DNA of 64,000 nt from Halodesulfovibrio spirochaetisodalis (GCF_001672295.1 NZ_JXMS01000015.1:1-64000), one strand, 5' to 3'. Numbered from the stretch's first letter, positions 17,667 through 28,364 are shown. The notes: generated by a model from the sequence alone, not told the origin. Program-made: numbers and translations.

Positions 17667-18467
17667 CTATAAAAAATTCTCCGGTTGTTTTGGAGCACTA
17701 AACAGTTTGTTCAGTCTAAGCGACGCATCCTTTACCAGACTTGGCTTGATGCTCCTTGCTTGCTGAGGGCAACGCTTAATACATGCACAGCAAGTGATAC
17801 ACTGCGCTATATCAACCAACGCACTGTTCTGAGTATCTATTGCTCCCAAAGGACAAATTTGCGCGCACACACCACACTGCGTGCAGCTATCCGCGACTTC
17901 AATAAAATCCACATCCCACAATGTGGTCATCCCTTCATACGGACGGCTACCCGCAACATGCAGTTCAGGCATAGCTGAAGAATCTGCAACAGCATCCATT
18001 TTGTCCCGAACAGCTCTGCCAAATGCTTCGGCATGAGCCAGATCACTGCTATCAGGCCGTCCATGCGCAACTGGGATTTCTTCACTAGAAAATGAATGCT
18101 CACCGACATATGCGGCACCAGCAACTGGTACACAACCACGAGCAGCCAGAGTATCTTTAAGTTCCAGCAGCGCATTATCATATACGCGGTTACCATACAC
18201 AACAACACAAACCACAGGGGTCTTCCGTGCCGTCAGTGTTGATAGCCACTCTGTTACCAAAGCCGGAACCCGCCCCATATACACAGGAACTGCGACCACA
18301 AGAAGGTCTTTCTCTGAAACGTGTAAAGGCATCATCCGCCTTTCAGCATCAGTTAAATCTACCACGTTACTTCTAGCAGGCTTAATTCCCTTAACAATTC
18401 CTTCTGTAATTTTTCTTGATGTCCCTGTTGGTGAAAAATACACAGCCGTTACAGAATCCACATTCAT
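17667..18467 (-). CDS. Flavodoxin-ferredoxin fusion (EFR1-type)
   Basis: A 266-residue redox protein. The N-terminal flavodoxin domain begins VTAVYFSPTGTSRKITEGI, an FMN phosphate-binding loop. The C-terminal 70 residues carry two [4Fe-4S] motifs, CTQCGVCAQICP and CITCCACIKRCP. The combination is common in strict anaerobes and serves electron transfer to unidentified partners. It is divergent from a TetR regulator, which may control it. The ATG at 18467 immediately precedes the first beta strand. Confidence 0.88.
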   Translation of the reverse strand: MNVDSVTAVYFSPTGTSRKITEGIVKGIKPARSNVVDLTDAERRMMPLHVSEKDLLVVAVPVYMGRVPALVTEWLSTLTARKTPVVCVVVYGNRVYDNALLELKDTLAARGCVPVAGAAYVGEHSFSSEEIPVAHGRPDSSDLAHAEAFGRAVRDKMDAVADSSAMPELHVAGSRPYEGMTTLWDVDFIEVADSCTQCGVCAQICPLGAIDTQNSALVDIAQCITCCACIKRCPQQARSIKPSLVKDASLRLNKLFSAPKQPENFL

Positions 18468-18635
18468 CGTATTTACCCCGCGAACTTCATTACACTATTT
18501 CTATTCATTAGACTCATTGCTTTCTGATCATTACAAAGCATGACAGATTTTAATTACAGAATGTAACGTAAATTAATTTGAAAATATTTGTCAAGTATGG
18601 CAGAAAGTTACCACACACAGCACAAAGAGGAAGAT

Positions 18636-19235
18636 ATGACAAAAGGAAAAAGGGGGCGCCCTCGTTGCGAATTAGCACAAGAGGCCATTCTTGAAGCCAC
18701 GCATAACTTACTGACAGAAAAAGGCGGCAATGGAGTCACTATCGAGGCAATTGCCAAACAGGCCAACGTAGGCAGACCAACAATATACCGTTGGTGGCCA
18801 AGTGTTGCAGACATTGTACTGGATGTTGTTCTACGCGAGGCAGATTCTGCAATCTGTGTGCATCACGAGGCACCTTTTGCAAGGAATCTTCAACTCTTCT
18901 TACGACAGTCCGTGCAAACCTTAAATGAATGGGGTGGTGCTCACCTTCGTTTTCTTATGGCACATGCCCAGAAAGACAAAGAATTTAGAGAACGATTTCG
19001 TGAAAATTTTACCAACAAGCGCAGACAAATCGTACACTCCATGCTTCTGCATGCTACAGAGACAGGAGAGGTAAGCCCAATCTGCGACTCTGATCTACTT
19101 ATTGATCTTATCTTCGGCCCAATGTGGTATCGCCTACTTACCGGTCATGCTCCGCTGGATACCCACTTTGCCGATAACCTTACAGAACAACTTCTTCTAT
19201 TAGTTCAGGAAAACCCTGCATGCCGTAAAAAATGA
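18636..19235 (+). CDS. TetR-family transcriptional regulator
   Basis: A 199-residue regulator. The N-terminal helix-turn-helix is typical: RGRPRCELAQEAILEATHNLLTEKG followed by VTIEAIAKQANVGRPTIYRWW. The C-terminal ligand domain resembles the TetR_C_11 type (FNEWGGAHLRFLMAHAQKDKEF...). I chose the ATG at 18636 with GAGGAAG just ahead; an upstream ATG adds sixteen residues with no clear site. It is divergent from the flavodoxin-ferredoxin gene. Confidence 0.87.
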   Translation: MTKGKRGRPRCELAQEAILEATHNLLTEKGGNGVTIEAIAKQANVGRPTIYRWWPSVADIVLDVVLREADSAICVHHEAPFARNLQLFLRQSVQTLNEWGGAHLRFLMAHAQKDKEFRERFRENFTNKRRQIVHSMLLHATETGEVSPICDSDLLIDLIFGPMWYRLLTGHAPLDTHFADNLTEQLLLLVQENPACRKK

Positions 19236-19270
19236 ACACCCGACAATCTGAAAATTATCGGGTGTCCTTG
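19236..19270 (+). terminator. Terminator of the TetR gene
   Basis: ACACCCGA.AA (from 19236) pairs with TT.TCGGGTGT (to 19265), an imperfect stem starting at the TetR stop codon and followed by CCTTGT; only a weak T tract. Confidence 0.55.
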
Positions 19271-19318
19271 TGTTACTTGCTCAATAGGGAGTACAGCGTC
19301 CCAACAAAATAGCCGCTG

Positions 19319-21409
19319 CTATTGTTGTAACTCATTTATAATTCTACGCAGATCATTTGTCAGCTTCTCCATGTGACTCATGGTACGGACAGAAGCAGTA
19401 GCAGAAGAGGCCATATTTTCTGCTAGCCGGCTTACTTCCTCGACAGCCTGATTTATCTCTTCACTGGTTGCAGATTGCTGCTCTGAAGCTGTCGCAATTG
19501 TACGCGCCATGTCTGCAGAGCCTTCAATCAAATTCATCATTGAATCCAGAACGGTTCCTGCATCGCTTGCCAACGCTGTACTGCGATCAACAGCTTCCGT
19601 CGCTTGATCCATAGCCTCAATATTGTCACGAGTACCATTTTGAATTGCGCTGACAGCATCTCCAACTTCATTTGTTGCCTGCATTGTTTTTTCAGCAAGT
19701 TTACGGACTTCATCAGCAACCACAGCAAACCCTCTACCTGCATCACCTGCACGGGCTGCTTCAATGGCAGCATTTAATGCAAGTAGGTTTGTCTGATCAG
19801 CAATATCTGTAATAACTGTCATTATTTTCCCAATGCCGACAGCCTGCTCACCAAGAGTGCCCAAACGCGATTTCATAACAGCTGAACGCTCTGCAACATC
19901 ATTAATTGCCGAGATTACATTCTTCACTGTTTCAGAACCTTTCTCTGCTTGTTCTCTTGCATTATCAGAGTGTGTGGCAGCATCAGAGGCACTACGGGCG
20001 ACCTCAACAACTGCTACATTCATTTCTTCCATTGCAGTAGCAGTTTCACCAGTTCTTGCTGCCTGATTTTCTGTTCCAATACGCGTTTGATCTATCTGCT
20101 CAGCTAATTCACTTGATGCAGCTGAAACGCCAGCAACAACTGCTTCAAGCTGTTGTGCGGCCTGCATAATTCCTTCACGGCGAGCAATCTCTGTTTCACG
20201 CTGTGCTTTCTCAACAGCCTCAAGCGCCTCAGTTGCTCTGCTAGTCTGCTCTTCTGCTTCTCTTGATTTTTGTTCCGCCATTTCAAGAGCTTCTACCAAA
20301 CTCATTACCATAGCACGCAAGGCAGTGTTTAACTCAAGCAATTCACCACTAAATAACTCAGTTGAAGGCGGGTTGCCATATTCACCGTTCTTGATAGCGT
20401 TAGCTCTCTGCACCATTACATTTAACGGAGCTACAATTGATCGTGCCAATAAGTAGCCAAGTAGCCCAAGAATTATTGTGATTATGGAGCCGACAATACA
20501 TATTGACTGAGCAGTCTGGTCGGCACTTTCAAGAACTTCACCCATATCTTTTAAGATAATAAGCTTATATTTAAACGCCTTAATATTATGAACATATGCC
20601 AACTTCGAGACATCGCCAATCGTCACTTCATAGATTCCATCTCCTTTATCAGAAAGAGAATCAAGGCCTGCGACAGAAGTATTTCCTAACCGCTTCATGG
20701 TAATGTCTTTATTCCCTGGATACGCCAGAATAGTCCCATTTTGTTCAAGTAAGGCAACACGCCCTGTGCGTCCCAGCTTAATAGTATCCATCACATCCAC
20801 TAGCATAGATAACTCAAGATCAATAGCTGCCACACCTATTGCTTTGCCAGAATCATCCAGTACTTTGGCTATTGCACTGGCTACGGGATACCCTAATGTA
20901 CTCATATAAGCACTTGAAACAGATGCTGGCGCTGTTTCTGCCAGTGCTTCCATCATCCAAGGACGCTTTCGAGGGTCATAGCCTGCTCCGACTCGATCGT
21001 CCGGTTCTTGAATATACCCTCCATCTGCCATCCCTAAAAAAACAATGCCATAGCTGGAGTGCGTTTTACGAATATTACTAAAAAGGGAACTAATCTTTTT
21101 TTGGTCAGGGTTAGTTGCTTCCTGTGAACTCGCACTATCTTCTTTTGCATTATAAAATGTTTGTAACTTCCCAATGGCTTGCTTCACCAATGGTGTCTTT
21201 GCTAATTGCTCTGCATCACTCTGCGTAGACTTCATAAACAAAGAAACATAGTTATCTACAAGCTGAGCGCTTTGCTCAGCTTCTTTTGTAAAATCTTCAC
21301 GAGCTTTTTCATAAAGCAGCGTATACGACATTATAGAAACCACCACGACCGATATCAAACACGAGACTATCAAGGCCGCAGTTACTTTGGCTCGAATTGT
21401 TCCAAGCAT
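19319..21409 (-). CDS. Methyl-accepting chemotaxis protein with periplasmic Cache domain
   Basis: A 696-residue chemoreceptor. First membrane helix at about 5-27, a periplasmic dCache region ([20 protein letters not shown] and [15 protein letters not shown] are typical), second helix near 300-320, HAMP, and a cytoplasmic hairpin with the conserved tip [32 protein letters not shown] split by the turn. The ATG at 21409 has GGAGGA seven bases upstream. Ligand unknown. A related receptor lies at 53634-55727. No chemotaxis signalling genes are in the window. Confidence 0.92.
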   Translation of the reverse strand: MLGTIRAKVTAALIVSCLISVVVVSIMSYTLLYEKAREDFTKEAEQSAQLVDNYVSLFMKSTQSDAEQLAKTPLVKQAIGKLQTFYNAKEDSASSQEATNPDQKKISSLFSNIRKTHSSYGIVFLGMADGGYIQEPDDRVGAGYDPRKRPWMMEALAETAPASVSSAYMSTLGYPVASAIAKVLDDSGKAIGVAAIDLELSMLVDVMDTIKLGRTGRVALLEQNGTILAYPGNKDITMKRLGNTSVAGLDSLSDKGDGIYEVTIGDVSKLAYVHNIKAFKYKLIILKDMGEVLESADQTAQSICIVGSIITIILGLLGYLLARSIVAPLNVMVQRANAIKNGEYGNPPSTELFSGELLELNTALRAMVMSLVEALEMAEQKSREAEEQTSRATEALEAVEKAQRETEIARREGIMQAAQQLEAVVAGVSAASSELAEQIDQTRIGTENQAARTGETATAMEEMNVAVVEVARSASDAATHSDNAREQAEKGSETVKNVISAINDVAERSAVMKSRLGTLGEQAVGIGKIMTVITDIADQTNLLALNAAIEAARAGDAGRGFAVVADEVRKLAEKTMQATNEVGDAVSAIQNGTRDNIEAMDQATEAVDRSTALASDAGTVLDSMMNLIEGSADMARTIATASEQQSATSEEINQAVEEVSRLAENMASSATASVRTMSHMEKLTNDLRRIINELQQ

Positions 21410-21763
21410 TTGTGACTCCTCCAAGTTTACCACACCTAGTCACCGGACTTCCAATCTGAATATATGTGAGCAGTACACATACTCAGCAATACTTAGCCCT
21501 ATACACTCTAACAAACTACGTAAGGATACTTAGGTGCCAGCTGAAGCATCCTCTTTCTGCGCTAATAAACACTCACTTGCTCTCTTGAGCGTATCTTTCT
21601 GAGTCACCTCCCAGTTAGATTATGGTACATCCGCTGACTGTGCACTTCAGTTGTGTACAGTGTTTACTTATCGGTAAGATAATGAAAATTAATACATTTT
21701 TCTTTGAATCGTTTTTTATCATGTCGACTTACAATAAAAAAACATTTACGCATCACTCTTGTG
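21410..21763. other. Intergenic region with no gene seen
   Basis: About 350 bp between the chemoreceptor start and the terminator of the response regulator. It contains the ribosome site and presumed promoter of the chemoreceptor; the only reading frame longer than 60 codons (21622-21828) runs through the terminator and has no family resemblance. Confidence 0.5.
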
Positions 21764-21800
21764 AACAAAAAAAGACCCCCCGACAGGCCGGAAGGTCTTT
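21764..21800 (-). terminator. Terminator of the response-regulator gene
   Basis: On the minus strand AAAGACC (21794-21800) pairs with GGTCTTT (21771-21777) with further pairing inside and is followed by a run of seven T, 45 bases after the gene stop. Confidence 0.7.
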
Positions 21801-21844
21801 ATTAATCATAACATTTCAAGGAGATTGAACGTTAGCTTACGTTG

Positions 21845-23629
21845 CTATTCCTGATCAATTTCATATTGCTTCATCTTACGGAACAACGTGCGCCTATCGA
21901 CTTGCAAAGTTCGCGCTGTATGAGAACGATGCCAGTCATTAGCCTTTAGAATGTCCACAATGTACTGACGCTCAAAGCGGGACATCGCAGTTTCAAGTGG
22001 TTCCTGAAGTACCTGCATTCCTCCCCTGTCACTTCTTGTAATAATCCGTTCTCCACCAAGTGACAGGGTTCCTAAATTCAAATATTGATGCAGTGCATTC
22101 TGCATCTCCCTTATGTTACCTGGCCAATCATATGCCATAAAAGCATTCAACACTTCTGTTGTAATTGGCGGTCGATTGTCCTGATCCGGCAACACTCTCA
22201 GGAAGTGATCGATAAGTAATGGAATATCCTCTTTGCGTTCACGCAATGGGGGAATATAAATCGGCACAACATGAATGCGGTAATAGAAGTCGCTTCGCAT
22301 TTGCCCTTGCTGTACCAATTCCATCAAATCTCTGTTTGTTGCCGCGACAATTCTGGGGCGTGAATGAACCAACTCAGTCCCCCCAACAGGGGTAAAGCCA
22401 CCGCCCTCGATCGCACGTAATAATTTGATCTGTCCGATCAAGCTGATCTCACCCAGTTCATCAAGAAAGAGCGTACCATTATCAGCCTGTTCCAAATATC
22501 CTTTTCGATTCGCGACTGCTCCGGTAAACGCACCTTTTTTGTGTCCAAAAAATTCGCTTTCAAAAAGCTGTTCAGGGATAGCCCCACAGTTTACCGGAAC
22601 ATAATTGCGCTCAAACCGTGAACTATTGTCGTGTACAGCTCGCGATACAAGTTCTTTACCTGTACCGGACTCACCATAAACAATCACGTTGTCATCGGTT
22701 GCGCCAGCTTTGAGAATCATTTCATAAATATTCTGCATCGGCTCTGAATCACCGACAATGTTCCCAAAATAATGTGCCTTCATCTTGCTTTTCAACAGAC
22801 GGTTCTCTTCACAGATCCCCAATTCCTGCATCTTGCTTTCAGTCACATCTGAAATAAATCCCTCTATAGCAAACGGAATCCCGTCATCATCATATAAACC
22901 GACCGCCTGCTCTCTAACCCAGCGCGCATCACCAGATTCAGTCTGGATACGATACACATGCTCAAACCGCAGACGCGCTGCAAGAGAAGCCTGCAACCGC
23001 TCTGTCAATTCGGCTCTGTCTTCCTCCACAACTATTGACAGAAAAGGCTCCATTCCGCCTTCTGTAAAATGCGTATGAGGAAAACCGGTCAATTCGTAAG
23101 TTCCGACACTCATAAATTGCATTGTTCGTTGCGGATCCACATCGCTTCTGTACGCAATGCCCGGCAGGTTATCCATCAGCGTATTCAACTGACGCTTATT
23201 TTCGCTCAACTCCTGCTTTACGAGCACATTCTTCTCTTCAAGACGCTCACGCATCCCTTTGAGCAACAGATGCGTATGAACCCTTGCAACTACTTCCGCC
23301 TGATGAAACGGCTTCGTAACGTAGTCTACGCCCCCGACGCTGAACGCTCTGGTTTTATGCTCGGGATCCTGCATGCTTGAAATAAATATGACAGGGATAG
23401 AACGAGTTGAATCCTGTTGCTGCAACTCTTCACAGACAGTAAATCCGTCCATATCAGGCAGAACAATATCAAGCAAAATGAGATCAGGACGCTGCACCAC
23501 AGCGTGTTCCAATGCTTTTTCACCGGTCTTTGCCACAACAAGGGCATATTCTTCTTGCAGATTATCAACGAGAATGCGGAGGTTTACCGGATTATCGTCA
23601 ACTACCAGAATTAATGGTTTTTTTCTCAC
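21845..23629 (-). CDS. Sigma54-dependent response regulator (REC-PAS-AAA-Fis)
   Basis: A 594-residue enhancer-binding protein. Receiver domain at residues 1-120 (ILVVDDNPVN, phosphoacceptor in LILLDIVLPDMDG), a coiled linker, a PAS domain (about 150-270), the AAA domain with Walker A GESGTGKELV, the sigma54-contact motif GAFTGA and Walker B NGTLFLDELGEIS, and a Fis-type helix-turn-helix at the C terminus (SHTARTLQVDRRTLFRKM). It starts with GTG, 17 bases after the hybrid kinase stop, so they are co-transcribed. A plausible target is the divergent TRAP operon, whose promoter looks sigma54-like and has palindromic sites upstream. Confidence 0.93.
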   Translation of the reverse strand: MRKKPLILVVDDNPVNLRILVDNLQEEYALVVAKTGEKALEHAVVQRPDLILLDIVLPDMDGFTVCEELQQQDSTRSIPVIFISSMQDPEHKTRAFSVGGVDYVTKPFHQAEVVARVHTHLLLKGMRERLEEKNVLVKQELSENKRQLNTLMDNLPGIAYRSDVDPQRTMQFMSVGTYELTGFPHTHFTEGGMEPFLSIVVEEDRAELTERLQASLAARLRFEHVYRIQTESGDARWVREQAVGLYDDDGIPFAIEGFISDVTESKMQELGICEENRLLKSKMKAHYFGNIVGDSEPMQNIYEMILKAGATDDNVIVYGESGTGKELVSRAVHDNSSRFERNYVPVNCGAIPEQLFESEFFGHKKGAFTGAVANRKGYLEQADNGTLFLDELGEISLIGQIKLLRAIEGGGFTPVGGTELVHSRPRIVAATNRDLMELVQQGQMRSDFYYRIHVVPIYIPPLRERKEDIPLLIDHFLRVLPDQDNRPPITTEVLNAFMAYDWPGNIREMQNALHQYLNLGTLSLGGERIITRSDRGGMQVLQEPLETAMSRFERQYIVDILKANDWHRSHTARTLQVDRRTLFRKMKQYEIDQE

Positions 23630-23646
23630 AGTGTGTCTCCCCTTGC

Positions 23647-26600
23647 CTATACTTCTGCAAAGCCGGAAATCTGCTCACAAGCCAACAGATGCTCCCGCGC
23701 CTTTTCGTAATCGTATTGAAATACGAAAGATTCAAGTGTGGCAGACACAGTCTGCGGTAAAAAAACAGCAGCTTTTGGTAACAACTCTTCAATTGTCACA
23801 GGGTCTGCGGCTTCCAAAGCTGAAGCTAATTTTTGTGCTACAGAAAACTCTTCGTCTGTCAGCGGCTGAGCAGCAGAAAGACTCTCCAGCTCTTTCACAG
23901 GTTCTACCTGCACAACTCCTTCCTCCAGCAGCGGAGTTAATTCCCGCTCAAGAGAAAGAATAAGATCGTCAACACCGAGCGGAGTGCTTTCCCCGTTCAC
24001 AACCCGCTCTGCACGCATTTCAATCTGCTTTGCAATGGCCCCCCCCTGCGCTGCACCAATGTTTGAAGCTGCACCAGAAATCGTATGCGCGATTTTCATC
24101 ACTTGCTCATACTCATGATTAACCCTTGCCTTACGCAGCTTATCGATAACATCAGCATGCTCTTGCGCGAACAGTCTTAAAAGCTGATCAAAAGAATCCT
24201 GAGTAACACCAAGACGTTTTGCCACCTCTCCGCATATACCATACGGCACGACCAATGACTGAGCTTCCTCTGCATAATCACGCACTGGTTGTTCCATAGC
24301 TTCCTCTGAATTCAATGCACTTGCGATAGTTGAATATAACGAATCTTTACCGAATGGTTTTGACAGGTAATACTCCATACCCGCTTCCTGAGCCCTCTGC
24401 CTGCTTCCTTTAATGGCATGTGCCGTCAACGCAATCATAGGCGGTGCTGCCACACCCTGTTCCTTTGTAATGATTGAAGCTGCTTCGTACCCATCCATTT
24501 CCGGCATTTGAATATCCATGAGCACCACGTCGTACGTAATTTTACGGACAGCTTCCACGGCTTCACGACCGTTGGTTACAAATGTCAGCAAGCCACCAGT
24601 CGGCTCGAGTAGCATGGTTACAATCTCACGGTTTGTCTGCGTATCCTCAGCAATAAGAATGCGTTTTCCCTCAAAAAGATCTTCTTCAGGAATCCCCATT
24701 GCCGGCATGTCTGTATCGGCAAGTACAGCACCTTCTGCACCAAGCATTGAGCATAGTGAACTCAACAAAGTACGCATGGTCAGAATGTCGGTTGCCAAAT
24801 AAACATGCTCCGGAAGCTTTGAGCTGGAAAGAACAAGCTTACCATGCTTTGCTGCCATAACGAGAACAGGTATCGGCTCACCATCAGCAGTAAAATTAAA
24901 TAGCCGTTCCGGTCGCTCCGCCAGCGGAATATTATGTCCGATACAGATAACGTCAGGATGCACAACACCGGACTCAAGCTTAAGCACTGCATCATCCACA
25001 CCGTAGGCAATGGTCGACATCATATCTATCGCATTGAAGTGAGAACGGATAACACTGCCCGACTGTTCTGACTTTGTCACAATCAGGGCAGATATGTTCG
25101 CCAGCTCCTCTGGAAGTTCCCATACGTCACAGCATGATGCTTCAAGCTCAAACGGAACAGAGAAAGCAAAAAGACTTCCTACTCCCTGTTCAGATTCAGC
25201 CCAAATTTCGCCGCCCATGTGCTCTACAAGCTGTTTACAGATACTCAGCCCCAAACCAGTACCGCCATAACTACGCAATTCCGGTGCACTCAATTGCTGG
25301 AACGGAATAAACAACTGTTCCATGGAACCGGATGGAACCCCGATACCAGAATCCTGTACAAAACACTGAAGCAGAATATTGTTGTCTGATATTTGATGAA
25401 ACCTGAATGACAACGAGATGGTGCCACCAGGAGGCGTAAATTTAAGGGCATTACTGGTAAGGTTCAACATAACCTGCTGTAATTTACCAGAATCGCCACA
25501 CAGCCTTGTCGGAACAGTGGAAGGAAGATCCACAATAAATTCAAGATCTTTCGCAGCGGCTCTTCCAAGGACAAGGTTGCAGACTCGCTGCACAGTGCTA
25601 TCAAGATGAAACGGCATATTCTCAACAGCTACGTGTCCTGCTTCAATTTTGGAAAAGTCCAGAAGCTCATTGATGATATCAAGCAGCGTAAAAGATGAAT
25701 CCAGAATGCTACGTAAATACTTTCGTACAGGCGGTGATGCCTCAAGCATCCGTACTTGTTCTGCAAAGGATATAATACCGTGAAGCGGGGTTCTGATTTC
25801 ATGACTGATACTGGCAAGAAACTGACTTTTTGCTTGAGTTGCAGCGTCTGCAGCCTCTTTGGAACGCTGCAGTTCTTTGTTCATCTCTCTCAAATCACGG
25901 GTACGTTCTTCAACGCGTGATTCCAGCTCAAGGTTCGCTCTGCTCAACATTTCTTCATACTGAACACGGGTAGTTACATTTCGTACAGACCCTACAAACT
26001 CTGCAGGCTTGCCGTCTGCATCAAATAGCATTTTACCGGTGACAGAACAGTGCATTGCTTGCTCGCCAGAACCAAACACAAATGCAAAGTCTTCCAGCTT
26101 CCCGCGCCTGCGAAGCTCTTTCCTCAGCTTGCGAACAACCTTGGGAGCCATAAAGTCATGGATAGTTGCATTTTGAGCAGCCTCTGGCGTCCACCCGAAG
26201 ACCTGCTGAATCGAAGGACTTACCTCTCGAATTCTGCCGTCGGGCAGAGCTTGAAAATATACGTCCTGAATATTCTCAAATATTCGCCGATACCTGTCCT
26301 CACTATTTCGGAGGGCAGCCTCGACTGAATCTCGTTTTTCCAGCTCTGCGTTAAGTTCGCTGGTTTTTTTATCTACAAGCTTTTTAAGAGAAAGGTTCCA
26401 CAAAACAATTATGCATGTTGCACCAATAAGGAATGTGAAACACATAAGGATAAGAACAATAGCTCGCGTTGAAACAGGATCAACCTCTTCCATGCGTACC
26501 CATTTACCGACAATGGCACTATGCTCTTCTGAAGTGATATTATGCAGTGCTTTGTTGAGAATACTTTGCAGTATCGGCAAATCTTTACTTATACCAATAG

Positions 26601-27336
26601 AAAGGCTCGCTGTCAGTCCGACAACACCCCCTACCTGCAAATCAAGAACACCGCTTTTTTTAATCTGATGTGTAATACTGAACTGATAGTCTACCAATGC
26701 GTCCGACTGCCCGAAAGCTACTCGCTGCAAACCTTCCGCACTGTTTTCGACCACATCAATAATGATATCCTTATAATAATCTTCAAGATAGTCATGCCAC
26801 GCATAACGACGGACAACAGCAACATGTTTGCCACTCAAGTCATCCAGAGTAAGATCCTTCCAATCTCCCTTGCGGACTACGATAATGCCCGGCATCTTAA
26901 TAAACGGCGCACTGAAGTTGAGGAAATTATCACGACTCGGGGTACGCATCAGTGCAGCAATCATATCGAGCTTGCCATCACGCATATTCTGCATAACCTG
27001 CGTCCATTCACCAACTGCGGAGATTTCAAACTTCAATCCTGTCAGCTTTTCCAGAATGCGCAGATAGTCACTGGTCATGCCTACATGCTTTCCATCCTCA
27101 TTTTTTGCTTCAATAGGAAAAAAGTTATTATCAATGCCGACACGGACTGTTCCATGCTTGGAGAGCCAATCACGTTCTTCAGGTGAAAAATTCGCCCAGA
27201 CAAACTCTTTGTTTTCAATCAACCGCTCAACAGTATTATCACGGGAATCCAAAGAAGAAAGAACGGTCTTGTAAATTGCTCCCATTCCCAGAAGCAACAT
27301 ACCGCACACAAGGAGAGTCAACATTTTCAGGCGCAT
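23647..27336 (-). CDS. Hybrid histidine kinase with SBP-type sensor, REC and Hpt domains
   Basis: A 1229-residue BvgS-like kinase. After an N-terminal membrane helix comes a periplasmic substrate-binding-protein family 3 domain (VRVGIDNNFFPIEAKNEDGK, then DYLRILEKLTGLKF), a second membrane helix near 290-312, a PAS domain, coiled coil, H box FLASISHEIRTPLHG, HATPase with GGTGLGLSICKQL, a degenerate receiver-like stretch, a true receiver (ILIAEDTQTN, VVLMDIQMPEMDG) and a C-terminal Hpt helix with IAHTISGAASN. This is a complete phosphorelay in one chain that can pass phosphate to the next gene's receiver. Its sensor fold suggests it reads a small polar molecule directly in the periplasm, fitting control of the divergent TRAP transporter. 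Confidence 0.93.
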   Translation of the reverse strand: MRLKMLTLLVCGMLLLGMGAIYKTVLSSLDSRDNTVERLIENKEFVWANFSPEERDWLSKHGTVRVGIDNNFFPIEAKNEDGKHVGMTSDYLRILEKLTGLKFEISAVGEWTQVMQNMRDGKLDMIAALMRTPSRDNFLNFSAPFIKMPGIIVVRKGDWKDLTLDDLSGKHVAVVRRYAWHDYLEDYYKDIIIDVVENSAEGLQRVAFGQSDALVDYQFSITHQIKKSGVLDLQVGGVVGLTASLSIGISKDLPILQSILNKALHNITSEEHSAIVGKWVRMEEVDPVSTRAIVLILMCFTFLIGATCIIVLWNLSLKKLVDKKTSELNAELEKRDSVEAALRNSEDRYRRIFENIQDVYFQALPDGRIREVSPSIQQVFGWTPEAAQNATIHDFMAPKVVRKLRKELRRRGKLEDFAFVFGSGEQAMHCSVTGKMLFDADGKPAEFVGSVRNVTTRVQYEEMLSRANLELESRVEERTRDLREMNKELQRSKEAADAATQAKSQFLASISHEIRTPLHGIISFAEQVRMLEASPPVRKYLRSILDSSFTLLDIINELLDFSKIEAGHVAVENMPFHLDSTVQRVCNLVLGRAAAKDLEFIVDLPSTVPTRLCGDSGKLQQVMLNLTSNALKFTPPGGTISLSFRFHQISDNNILLQCFVQDSGIGVPSGSMEQLFIPFQQLSAPELRSYGGTGLGLSICKQLVEHMGGEIWAESEQGVGSLFAFSVPFELEASCCDVWELPEELANISALIVTKSEQSGSVIRSHFNAIDMMSTIAYGVDDAVLKLESGVVHPDVICIGHNIPLAERPERLFNFTADGEPIPVLVMAAKHGKLVLSSSKLPEHVYLATDILTMRTLLSSLCSMLGAEGAVLADTDMPAMGIPEEDLFEGKRILIAEDTQTNREIVTMLLEPTGGLLTFVTNGREAVEAVRKITYDVVLMDIQMPEMDGYEAASIITKEQGVAAPPMIALTAHAIKGSRQRAQEAGMEYYLSKPFGKDSLYSTIASALNSEEAMEQPVRDYAEEAQSLVVPYGICGEVAKRLGVTQDSFDQLLRLFAQEHADVIDKLRKARVNHEYEQVMKIAHTISGAASNIGAAQGGAIAKQIEMRAERVVNGESTPLGVDDLILSLERELTPLLEEGVVQVEPVKELESLSAAQPLTDEEFSVAQKLASALEAADPVTIEELLPKAAVFLPQTVSATLESFVFQYDYEKAREHLLACEQISGFAEV

Positions 27337-27756
27337 TCATCTTACTCCTGAAACCATGCGGAGAATAATCCGCTCAGTTTACCTAATAGATACTTATCCA
27401 TTGCCGCTCTGCACTGCCAATGCAAACCAACACTTCCTGACAACTGCCCTACATTATATATAGGGACAGACTAAAAGCTGATTACGTTGCGCTGTAAACA
27501 TTGCCCTCAGTCCACGTATTCCGTGCCATAAGCCTTGCAACATCCGTTCTCAACAGCTTGTTATCTACGGCACAAGCAGCCGCGAATATACAATTTATAA
27601 CAGCTCACCACATACATCATACTCAAATTACATCAGAATATATTCTTCAAGGGCACAATAGGGCGTTGCTGTATTATTTTTATACGGATTACTTGAGACA
27701 GTAATGTCCGAAATTGATCACCTCTAAGCTGCGTCAGAGCTTACAGAATTCAAAAC

Positions 27757-27772
27757 GGGTCAATTATGACCC
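27757..27772. promoter_or_regulatory. 16-bp palindrome GGGTCAATTATGACCC
   Basis: Perfect 6-bp arms around ATTA in the kinase-TRAP intergenic region; a half copy (ATTGACC) follows at about 27785. It looks like an operator, possibly for the kinase promoter, but the binding protein is unknown. The 940-bp region (27337-28280) otherwise holds no gene. Confidence 0.45.
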
Positions 27773-27881
27773 AAAAAAGATCGAAATTGACCTTATCACA
27801 ACTAAAATTTGAGTCAAAACTGCAAGTTTATGTTGCACATTCGCACCATCATACATCACCCGCTGCAGCCATCTGTTTTTT

Positions 27882-28024
27882 GGGACTATTTTGTCCCGTC
27901 AACCAAACCCCTTTTCGCGCATTTTTTCACAAACACCTACTATGGGACAAATTAGTCTCAATATTATTTCTTTTATTTTTAGCATGTTATGAAAAAAGAA
28001 TAAAAAAAGAGACATACTTGTCTC
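27882..28024. promoter_or_regulatory. Three palindromic activator sites, GRGAC-N6-GTCYC
   Basis: Three 16-bp palindromes of one design: GGGACTATTTTGTCCC (27882-27897), GGGACAAATTAGTCTC (27944-27959) and GAGACATACTTGTCTC (28009-28024), spaced 62 and 65 bp, roughly six helical turns. They lie about 125-270 bp upstream of the proposed start of transcription of the TRAP operon, the usual place for enhancer-binding protein sites. The natural candidate to bind them is the Fis-domain response regulator encoded next door. Confidence 0.7.
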
Positions 28025-28124
28025 ACTTTTTTCCAATCTATTTCTAACATCCTGACCATGCCTTCAGGTAATTTGTTAACTATATCTGAACGATACTAAC
28101 AAATTTTCTTACATGTGCACTTTT

Positions 28125-28140
28125 TGGTCTCTTCTTTGCT
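28125..28140 (+). promoter_or_regulatory. Candidate sigma54 promoter of the TRAP operon
   Basis: TGGTCTCTTCTTTGCT has the invariant GG (28126-28127) and GC (28138-28139) separated by exactly ten bases and the TTGCT box; the CAC part of the -24 box is not conserved. It lies downstream of three palindromic sites and 225 bp before the dctP start. Confidence 0.6.
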
Positions 28141-28168
28141 CTATACCCACCATATGGTTTATGCCCTC

Positions 28169-28215
28169 GGGAAACGGCATGACCTGTCCCACCAGTTAAA
28201 GACATGTCGTTTCCC
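28169..28215 (+). promoter_or_regulatory. Long inverted repeat in the TRAP operon leader
   Basis: GGGAAACGGCATG (28169-28181) and CATGTCGTTTCCC (28203-28215) are 13-bp arms with one mismatch, 21 bases apart. If transcription starts near 28151 this lies in the 5' leader and could fold into a hairpin; it may instead be an operator. No T run follows. Confidence 0.5.
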
Positions 28216-28364
28216 TCCGGACAATAAATTTCTTCAGCATAAGAAATACTACCCCTAACAACTTTCGGCCAGTTGCAGGGGTGAATAACAACCTTATTCC
28301 ATACAGGCAGTTACACGCTCTACTTAGAGTCGTATCTAAATATGGAATACATTCAGGAGGAAGT

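Noticed and set aside
28260-28290. TTTCGGCCAGTTGCAGG as sigma54 promoter of dctP
   Set aside because: It has TTGCA but no GG at the required ten-base distance; the site at 28125-28140 has the right spacing.
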